Translations under genes and position numbers: made by a program
NCBI RefSeq assembly: GCF_036688685.1
Contig: NZ_JAQQPS010000009.1
Coordinates: forward strand, 167,587-231,586
Length of the DNA: 64,000 nucleotides
Direction of reading: 5' to 3'
From: JALYUM01 sp036688685
GTDB lineage: Bacteria > Pseudomonadota > Gammaproteobacteria > Burkholderiales > Burkholderiaceae_D
In this document: in pieces, positions 57,992 through 64,000 of the stretch
Layout: each line of letters begins with the position of its first letter
Position numbering within the stretch: position 1 is the first letter of the stretch
The notes under the pieces: generated by a model
Databases searched by the model: none
What the model was told of the DNA's origin: nothing
Seen by the model: the letters and a program-made list of their open reading frames with translations, nothing else

Positions 57992-60548
57992 ACGCAGTCA
58001 GGTCGCCGATGGGCAGGTCACGTTCGACCACCAGCCGCGGCCGCGCCACCAGCAGCGCGGCCACCGCATCGGGATGCATCGGCCGGTGAAATAGAAAGCC
58101 CTGGGCCTGGTCGCAGCCAAGCTGGGCCAGTGCCGCGTACTGCACTTCCGTTTCCACCGCTTCGGCAATCACTTTCAATTCCAGTTTGTGCGCAATCGTC
58201 ACGATCGCGCCGGCAATGGCCAGCGCGCGCGTGGTGCGCTCATCGTGCTTGTCCGAGTCGGGCGCACCCAGGCGGCGCACGAACTGGCCATCCATTTTCA
58301 AAATGTCGATCGGCAGTTCGCTCAGATAGTTCAGGCTCGAGTAGCCGGTGCCAAAGTCGTCAATCGACACTTGCAGGCCGGCCGCGCGCAAGGCGGCGAG
58401 CGTACGGCGGTTGCGCGCCAGGTCATCCATCAGCACGCCTTCGGTGATCTCCAGGTCGAGGCAGCGGGGTGAAATGCCGGCCTGGGCCACCAGTTGCAGT
58501 ATGCGCGTCACCAGGTCCGGGTCTTTCAGCTGGCGCGCCGACAAGTTCACTGCAATCTTAATGGCCGGCAAGCCAGCATCGACCCAAGCCCGGTGCTGGG
58601 CGCAGGCACTGCGCAGGACCCAGTCGCCGATCGGCACGATCAGCCCGGTTTCTTCGGCTAGCCCGATGAAGCGCGCCGGCTCGATGCGGCCGAATTGCGG
58701 ATGCTGCCAGCGAATCAGGGTTTCGACGCCGATCACCCGGCGCGTCGCCAGGTCGACTTGCGGCTGGTATTCCAGTAACAATTGATTCTCGGCCAGCGCG
58801 GTGCGCAGGCCATCTTTTAGTGCCAGTCGTTCGTCCTGCGGTCCGGTGCCAGCGCCGCGGGCCATGTCGATGCTGTGTCCGCCGTTGGTGCGGGCCCGTC
58901 CCAGTGCCTGTTCGGCACGGCGCAGCAGGGCATCAAGGCTGCTATCCGCGCCCGGATAGAGGGCGATGCCAATGCTCAGCGTAATGAAGCAATTGCGCTG
59001 GGCGCTATTTCCCAATGGCAGTGGCGCCGCAAAGCGCTCGATGATCTTGGTGGCGACCTGGCGTGCGGCAAGCTCGTCACCGACATCTTCCAGCACCGCG
59101 ATGAATTCGTCACCGCCCCAGCGCGCGACGGCGTCGCCTTCACGCAAGGCGCCACGCAGTTGGGTGCCGGCGTGCACCAGCACCGCATCACCCGCTGCCA
59201 CGCCGAACGCTTCGTTAATCTCGCGAAACTTGTTGATATTAATGAGTAGCAGGGCGAGGGGCCGGCTGCCGCGGTCGGCACGGTGCATGGCGTGTTGCAG
59301 GCGCTCGCGCAACAGACGCCGGTTCATCAGGCCGGTCAGCAGGTCGGCATGGGCATCCTCGAACAGGCGCGCGCGCTGGGCGCCCTCGGCACACATCGTG
59401 TGTGCGTCGCTCCCGGCCGCGCTTGGCGGCGCGATGGCCGGCGGGGGCACAACCGTGTCGCCGTGGCAGGCCACGCGATTGCGCCCAGCCGACTTGGCCT
59501 GGTACAGGGCTTCATCGGCCCGACCGATCGCTTGTGAAATTGTTTCCCCCGGGCGAAATTGGGCCACCCCGATCGATACCGTCACGACAACGTCGGGTCC
59601 CACGTCGTCGCAGCGCATCTGTTCGATGCCCAGGCGCACCCGCTCGGCCAGGGTGATGGCGCTGGCGGCGCCGGTATCGGGCAGCATCAGCAGGAATTCC
59701 TCGCCGCCGTAGCGCCCGAAGGTGTCGCCGGGGCGCACCTGGCTTTGCACCGACTGGGCGAAGGCGCGCAGGACAGCGTCGCCGGCCGAGTGGCCCCAGG
59801 TATCGTTGATGTGCTTGAAAAAATCGATGTCGAGCAGGCACAGCGAAAAACGATGGCCGCGCTCGCTGGCCCGTTCGATCAGGCGGATCAGGTGGCGGCG
59901 GTTGTGGGTTCCCGTCAGTTCATCCCGGATAGCCAGTTCATTGATCGTGCGCAGGGCCTGCTCCAGATGCACGAACCCTTGCGTCTTGGTGAGCTCAAAC
60001 AGCAGGACGAAGACAGTGACGACGATGAGCAATCCGAGGCAGCACAGCAGGTGTAGCGCAGAAAGTTGCCAGTTCTGGTCGCCAGCTTTCCCGGCGTAGA
60101 GTGCGACCAGTGCCGCGCAGGACAGGGCCAGCCAGCAAAGCGCGCTGCGCACACCGCCCAGGAACATGGCCACCACGGGCGCGGTGAGTAGCCAGGTGGC
60201 GGTGGGAGCGGTGATGCCGCCCAGGTGATAGCTGAGCCAGGTGAAGTTGAACAGTATTGCGCTAAGAAATAATTCACGCGCGATCAAGATGCTGCCCGTG
60301 CAACGCAGGACCAGTGGCGCGCTGAGCATGACCAGGCAGCACAGCATCGTTTCATTGGCGGCCATGTCAAAGCCCAGCCAGAGGTAGGCCAGCGCATACA
60401 GGGGGCCGAACAGGCCGGCAATAATGGCGGCGTTGACCACGTTCTGCGCGCGCGTGAGCAGGGCGCCTTCATTGCGCAATGCGGGCGGAATCGCCCAGCG
60501 CATCGCCGCGAGGTAGCGGTCGCCCCAATCTGCCTTGTCTGTTCTCAT
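57978..60548 (-). CDS. Membrane protein with two GGDEF domains and one EAL domain
   Basis: 856 residues. About six membrane helices (residues about 30-190) are followed by a GGDEF domain (LAIRDELTGTHNRRHL, loop RYGGEEFLLML, RPGD inhibitory site), then a second GGDEF domain (HADLLTGLMNRRLLRERL, loop RWGGDEFIAVL, REGD inhibitory site). An EAL domain comes last (VETLIRWQHPQFG, NLSARQL, DLEITEGVL, SIDDFGTGYSSLNYL, LKVIAEAVETE). The catalytic residues of all three domains appear intact, apart from ETL in place of EAL, which keeps the metal-binding Glu. It could make or break c-di-GMP. The first GGDEF plus membrane part resembles the neighbouring protein at 60747-61928. Confidence 0.92.
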   Translation of the reverse strand: MRTDKADWGDRYLAAMRWAIPPALRNEGALLTRAQNVVNAAIIAGLFGPLYALAYLWLGFDMAANETMLCCLVMLSAPLVLRCTGSILIARELFLSAILFNFTWLSYHLGGITAPTATWLLTAPVVAMFLGGVRSALCWLALSCAALVALYAGKAGDQNWQLSALHLLCCLGLLIVVTVFVLLFELTKTQGFVHLEQALRTINELAIRDELTGTHNRRHLIRLIERASERGHRFSLCLLDIDFFKHINDTWGHSAGDAVLRAFAQSVQSQVRPGDTFGRYGGEEFLLMLPDTGAASAITLAERVRLGIEQMRCDDVGPDVVVTVSIGVAQFRPGETISQAIGRADEALYQAKSAGRNRVACHGDTVVPPPAIAPPSAAGSDAHTMCAEGAQRARLFEDAHADLLTGLMNRRLLRERLQHAMHRADRGSRPLALLLININKFREINEAFGVAAGDAVLVHAGTQLRGALREGDAVARWGGDEFIAVLEDVGDELAARQVATKIIERFAAPLPLGNSAQRNCFITLSIGIALYPGADSSLDALLRRAEQALGRARTNGGHSIDMARGAGTGPQDERLALKDGLRTALAENQLLLEYQPQVDLATRRVIGVETLIRWQHPQFGRIEPARFIGLAEETGLIVPIGDWVLRSACAQHRAWVDAGLPAIKIAVNLSARQLKDPDLVTRILQLVAQAGISPRCLDLEITEGVLMDDLARNRRTLAALRAAGLQVSIDDFGTGYSSLNYLSELPIDILKMDGQFVRRLGAPDSDKHDERTTRALAIAGAIVTIAHKLELKVIAEAVETEVQYAALAQLGCDQAQGFLFHRPMHPDAVAALLVARPRLVVERDLPIGDLTAFRLP

Positions 60549-60746
60549 CCGCGACTCCGATCGCTGGCCGAAGAGTTCAGTGTAGGGAGGGCAACAACAG
60601 GGACTTTAATTTCCCGCAGGAATTATTGGATTACTGGCGCGCCTGTCGCGCGAATGGCACATGGTGGGGCGGTGCAGCAAGAGCCAGACATCAGCTCGGT
60701 CAAGTCTGGGACGCAGCATGCGATGCATGCGGGGCGCACGCGGGTT

Positions 60747-61928
60747 TTACGCGGCCCTTGCCGCTTGCCACTCCGTCACACGCACCTGGTTGCGGCCAGC
60801 GCGCTTGGCGGCGTACATCAGCTCGTCAGCATGGGCGATCAGGGCATGACTGGCAACAAGCGGCAACTGCGGCGACAGGTGCGCGCTGACGACGCCGAAA
60901 CTGGCCGTGGTGGCGATATGCGCGTCGCCGCAGATGCTGCGCGCGCTGGCGAAACTGGCGCGCATGCGTTCGGCCAGGTCCTTGCCCTGGTCGAGGTTGG
61001 TTTCTGGCAGGATCAGCAGGAATTCCTCGCCGCCGTAGCGCACGACGGTGTCGATGCCTTCCCGCGTCATGGATAGCAGCAGGCGCGCGAAATCCTGCAG
61101 CAGTTTGTCGCCGGCCTGGTGGCCGTGGGTATCGTTGATGATTTTGAAGCTGTCGAGGTCGCACATGATCAGCGTCAGCGGCAGGCCATGACGCCGGGCG
61201 CGGGCGATTTCGCCGTCGAGCAGCCCGGCATTCAGGTGGCGCCGGTTGAAGGTGCCGGTGAGTGCGTCGCGGACCGACAGGTTGGTGAGGATTTGCTGGG
61301 TCCAGTATTGCTCGCGCAACAGATGGGCATCACGGCGGGCGGCGGCAGCGCCGAACAGGTTGGCCAACAGTAATAGCATTCCCATCGTCAGCATGCGGCC
61401 GGAATCGAGGGTGCCGAGTGCCATGGCCAGCGCCAGGAAGGCGCTGCTGGCAGCACATGCCACCACGATGGCACTGACCAGGCGATTCGGAATGAACAAA
61501 TAGACGATCACCAGCATGATGGCCATTGACATGCCGTGCAGCAGCAGGTCATCGGGACGGAAGTCGACCACCAGCAAAAAGGTTGCCATGCCAAAGCTGG
61601 CGACGCAGGTGGCGGCGCGATAGGCCGTGCGGGCAGGGTCGAGGCTGCGCCGCGTCATCATTGCGCCGCCCAGCGCCACGGCGGCTACCGCAAGGCGCGC
61701 CAACAACAGCAGCATCGTGTGGCGGCTGTAGCCAAGGGCGGCGACATCGGTGAGGGCAAATGCCAGATAGAACGCTGCGCAAAACGTGAGCGACCGGCTC
61801 AGCTCGAGCGCGATCCGCGCGCCTTGCTCGCACAGAAAGGCCGCTTCGGTAGCGGGACACGTAAATTCGCCACGCCAGCGTGCAATCGCGCTGGACGCTG
61901 GTGAACCGGAGGGGGGAGGCAGGTGCAT
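60747..61928 (-). CDS. Membrane diguanylate cyclase
   Basis: 393 residues: about six membrane helices (residues about 45-205, for example MLLLLARLAVAAVALGGAMM and MSMAIMLVIVYLFIP) and a C-terminal GGDEF domain (LSVRDALTGTFNRRHLNAGLLDGE, loop RYGGEEFLLILPETN). The active loop is intact. The segment before it reads EGID where RxxD is expected, so product inhibition is probably lost. The helical part is a MASE-like membrane sensor. It lies 198 bases upstream of the double-GGDEF gene on the same strand and is divergent from gltX (200-base gap). Confidence 0.92.
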   Translation of the reverse strand: MHLPPPSGSPASSAIARWRGEFTCPATEAAFLCEQGARIALELSRSLTFCAAFYLAFALTDVAALGYSRHTMLLLLARLAVAAVALGGAMMTRRSLDPARTAYRAATCVASFGMATFLLVVDFRPDDLLLHGMSMAIMLVIVYLFIPNRLVSAIVVACAASSAFLALAMALGTLDSGRMLTMGMLLLLANLFGAAAARRDAHLLREQYWTQQILTNLSVRDALTGTFNRRHLNAGLLDGEIARARRHGLPLTLIMCDLDSFKIINDTHGHQAGDKLLQDFARLLLSMTREGIDTVVRYGGEEFLLILPETNLDQGKDLAERMRASFASARSICGDAHIATTASFGVVSAHLSPQLPLVASHALIAHADELMYAAKRAGRNQVRVTEWQAARAA

Positions 61929-62128
61929 GGTGGCGGCGCGATGGAAATCGAATTCGACTGTAACGACTTATGACCTTTCTGTAAAGAATCTTGAGGTTTT
62001 CAGTATAGAAAAAAGCAACAGTGCTGTCGATGTGGTGGTCTGGACAGGTGGCGACGCCTTCCGGTGGGTCGCCGGCGGCGCTGCCGAACGCGTTAAAATA
62101 GCTTCTTTATCTTTTTGATACCTACGCC

Positions 62129-63523
62129 ATGACTGTCGTCCGCACCCGTTTCGCTCCCAGCCCAACCGGCTACCTCCACCTCGGCGGCGCCCGCACCGCG
62201 CTCTATAGCTGGGCCTACGCGCGCCATTTTGGCGGTACTTTCGTCCTGCGGATCGAGGACACCGACCTGGAGCGCTCGACGCCGGAAGCCGTGCAAGCCA
62301 TTCTCGACGGTATGCAGTGGCTGGGTCTGGCGCACGACGAAGGTCCGTTCTACCAGATGCAGCGCATGGACCGCTACCGCGAGGTGGTCGGGCAGATGCT
62401 GGCCGCCGGCACCGCGTACCAGTGCTATTGCTCTCCGGCCGAAGTCGAGGCGATGCGCGAGCGTTTCCGCGCGGCTGGCGAAAAGCCACGCTACGACGGC
62501 ACCTGGCGCCCCGAAGACGGCAAGACTTTGCCGGTCGCGCCGAGCGGCGTGCAGCCGGTAATTCGCTTCAAGAATCCACTCGACGGCGACGTGACCTGGA
62601 ACGATGTGGTGAAAGGCACCATCACGATCGGCAACAAGGAACTCGACGACCTGGTCATCGCGCGCCCCGACGGCACGCCGACCTATAACTTCTGCGTTGC
62701 AGTCGACGACTGGGACATGCAAATCACGCACGTACTGCGCGGCGACGACCACGTGAACAACACGCCCCGTCAGATCAATATCCTGCGCGCCATTGGCGCC
62801 CCGTTGCCGCAGTACGGCCACTTGCCGATGATCCTCGGCGCCGACGGCGAAAAGCTGTCCAAGCGCCACGGTGCAGTCAGTGTCATGGATTACCCGGAGC
62901 AGGGTTACCTGCCGGAAGCGATGCTCAATTACCTGGCGCGCCTGGGCTGGAGTCATGGCAACGACGAAGTGTTCACGATGGACCAGTTCTGCGAATGGTT
63001 CAACCTGGAACACCTGACCGCATCGGCAGCCCGCTTCGACCACGAAAAGCTGGGCTGGCTGAACAATCACTATATCAAGCTGGCCGACAACGAACGCCTG
63101 GCCGGTCTCGCGCGCCCGCGCATGCAAGCCGAAGGCGCCAGTTTCGACGGCGCCCCAAGTCTGCCGGCCGTGCTGGCGCTGATGAAAGAGCGCTCCAATA
63201 CGGTGGTCGAACTGGCGGATGCCGCGATGCTGTTCTACCGCACGCCAAACCCGGACGCAGCCTTGCTGGCCCAGCACCTGACCGACGCCGTGCGTCCGGC
63301 CCTGGTCGACTTCGCCGCGCGCTGCGCAGACGTCGAATGGACCAAGCCGGCGCTGGCCGCGATGCTCAAGGAAGTGCTGGTTGCGCACGGCCTGAAAATG
63401 CCGCTGATGGCCATGCCGCTGCGCCTGCTGGTCACGGGGCAATTGCAAACGCCGGCCATCGATGCGGTGCTGGAATTGTTCGGCCGTGAGGTCGTCTGTG
63501 CACGCTTGCAGAAATTCATTTAA
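62129..63523 (+). CDS. gltX: Glutamyl-tRNA synthetase
   Basis: 464 residues. GltX charges tRNA-Glu. The class I motifs are RFAPSPTGYLHLGGARTALYSW (HIGH-type) at the N-terminus and GEKLSKRHGAVSV (KMSKS-type) near residue 250. The zinc-site region reads YQCYCSPAEVEAMRERF with two of the cysteines. The C-terminal anticodon-binding domain includes LVAHGLKMPLMAMPLRLLVTGQLQTPAIDAVLELFG. The ATG at 62129 begins the conserved protein. It lies just upstream of a tRNA array that contains two copies of its own substrate, tRNA-Glu. Confidence 0.97.
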   Translation: MTVVRTRFAPSPTGYLHLGGARTALYSWAYARHFGGTFVLRIEDTDLERSTPEAVQAILDGMQWLGLAHDEGPFYQMQRMDRYREVVGQMLAAGTAYQCYCSPAEVEAMRERFRAAGEKPRYDGTWRPEDGKTLPVAPSGVQPVIRFKNPLDGDVTWNDVVKGTITIGNKELDDLVIARPDGTPTYNFCVAVDDWDMQITHVLRGDDHVNNTPRQINILRAIGAPLPQYGHLPMILGADGEKLSKRHGAVSVMDYPEQGYLPEAMLNYLARLGWSHGNDEVFTMDQFCEWFNLEHLTASAARFDHEKLGWLNNHYIKLADNERLAGLARPRMQAEGASFDGAPSLPAVLALMKERSNTVVELADAAMLFYRTPNPDAALLAQHLTDAVRPALVDFAARCADVEWTKPALAAMLKEVLVAHGLKMPLMAMPLRLLVTGQLQTPAIDAVLELFGREVVCARLQKFI

Positions 63524-63539
63524 ATGGCATTGCTAGGGT

Positions 63540-63568
63540 TTGCATAATGCAAGAGCCTAGTCTATAAT
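63540..63568 (+). promoter_or_regulatory. Strong sigma-70 promoter of the tRNA array
   Basis: TTGCAT (63540-63545) and a perfect TATAAT (63563-63568) are separated by 17 bases. Transcription would start near 63575, about 13 bases before the first tRNA. Confidence 0.8.
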
Positions 63569-63587
63569 CCTGCTTCTTCACCGGTAC

Positions 63588-63663
<76 letters not shown>

Positions 63664-63696
63664 CGTTGAAGAAAGCAGTAGCCGTTTTAGTTCAGG

Positions 63697-63772
63697 GTCC
63701 CCATCGTCTAGAGGCCTAGGACATCACCCTTTCACGGTGAGTACAGGGGTTCGAATCCCCTTGGGGACGCCA
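63697..63772 (+). tRNA. tRNA-Glu(TTC), first copy
   Basis: A 76-base cloverleaf with encoded CCA. The acceptor stem is GTCCCCA/TGGGGAC and the anticodon loop CTTTCAC gives anticodon TTC. The gltX gene for its synthetase is just upstream. Confidence 0.95.
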
Positions 63773-63815
63773 AGATTCGGTGTAGTAAAGTAGTGAGTAG
63801 TACAGGCAGTATTTG

Positions 63816-63891
<76 letters not shown>

Positions 63892-63923
63892 AGGTTTCGC
63901 TAGCAGTTTTAGCACCAGTTCAA

Positions 63924-63999
63924 GTCCCCATCGTCTAGAGGCCTAGGACATCACCCTTTCACGGTGAGTACAGGGGTTCGAATCCCCTTGGGGACGCCA
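63924..63999 (+). tRNA. tRNA-Glu(TTC), second copy
   Basis: Identical over 76 bases to the copy at 63697-63772, lying 227 bases downstream of it. It ends one base before the window edge, so more copies may follow. Confidence 0.95.
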
Positions 64000-64000
64000 A

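Overview
The window looks like a chromosomal segment of a GC-rich betaproteobacterium of the Oxalobacteraceae (Massilia, Duganella or Janthinobacterium type). This rests on gene content read from the translations: flhDC directly upstream of motAB and a full chemotaxis cluster, the order DUF3460-scpA-panC, a PrmB/DapE/ArsC-like/DapD/DapC block, and many c-di-GMP and HDOD proteins. The genus is an inference; no 16S gene is present. Almost everything is ordinary core or clade-typical genome. I see no transposase, prophage, CRISPR array, secretion cluster or defence island.

Layout. 1-4.4 kb: ethanolamine ammonia-lyase eutBC between two secreted proteins of unknown function. 4.9-16.3 kb: a membrane GGDEF/EAL protein with both catalytic motifs damaged, a DUF4124-type protein, a membrane-anchored hydrolase, the EnvZ/OmpR pair, a FapA-like (DUF342) protein, an HDOD protein coupled to arfB, and a stand-alone CheW-like protein. 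16.3-24.2 kb: an ABC-F protein, then prmB, dapE, an ArsC-like reductase, pilU, dapD and dapC, all on the minus strand (lysine/diaminopimelate synthesis interrupted by a twitching ATPase). 24.2-33.4 kb: a response-regulator diguanylate cyclase, an aminotransferase with RidA, an acetyltransferase beside palindromic repeats, htpG behind a sigma-32-like promoter, and a DMT transporter divergent from a MocR-type regulator.

33.4-46.6 kb is the motility and chemotaxis island: a long flhDC upstream region with two tandem sigma-28-like promoters and a structured leader, then flhD, flhC, a membrane methyltransferase, motA, motB, a CheZ-like protein, cheY, cheA, cheW, cheR, cheD, cheB, a second cheY, cheZ and an EAL-HDOD protein. 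It contains two CheY/CheZ-type pairs. 46.6-50.2 kb: two GNAT acetyltransferases pointing at a secreted CocE/NonD hydrolase that is flanked on both sides by the same palindromic repeats. 50.2-57.9 kb: panC, scpA, DUF3460, a conserved protein of uncertain function, metG, apbC and an rlmN-like gene. 58-62 kb: two membrane c-di-GMP proteins. 62.1-64 kb: gltX and a tandemly duplicated tRNA-Ala/tRNA-Glu array at the window edge.

The most unusual feature is the repeat family at 27.6, 47.2-47.4 and 49.5-49.6 kb. At each of the three sites one repeat begins exactly on the stop codon of a GNAT acetyltransferase gene, in the same orientation each time. Three of the four paired hairpins carry the same central mismatch (GTCAGAG in one arm, GTCAGTG in the other).
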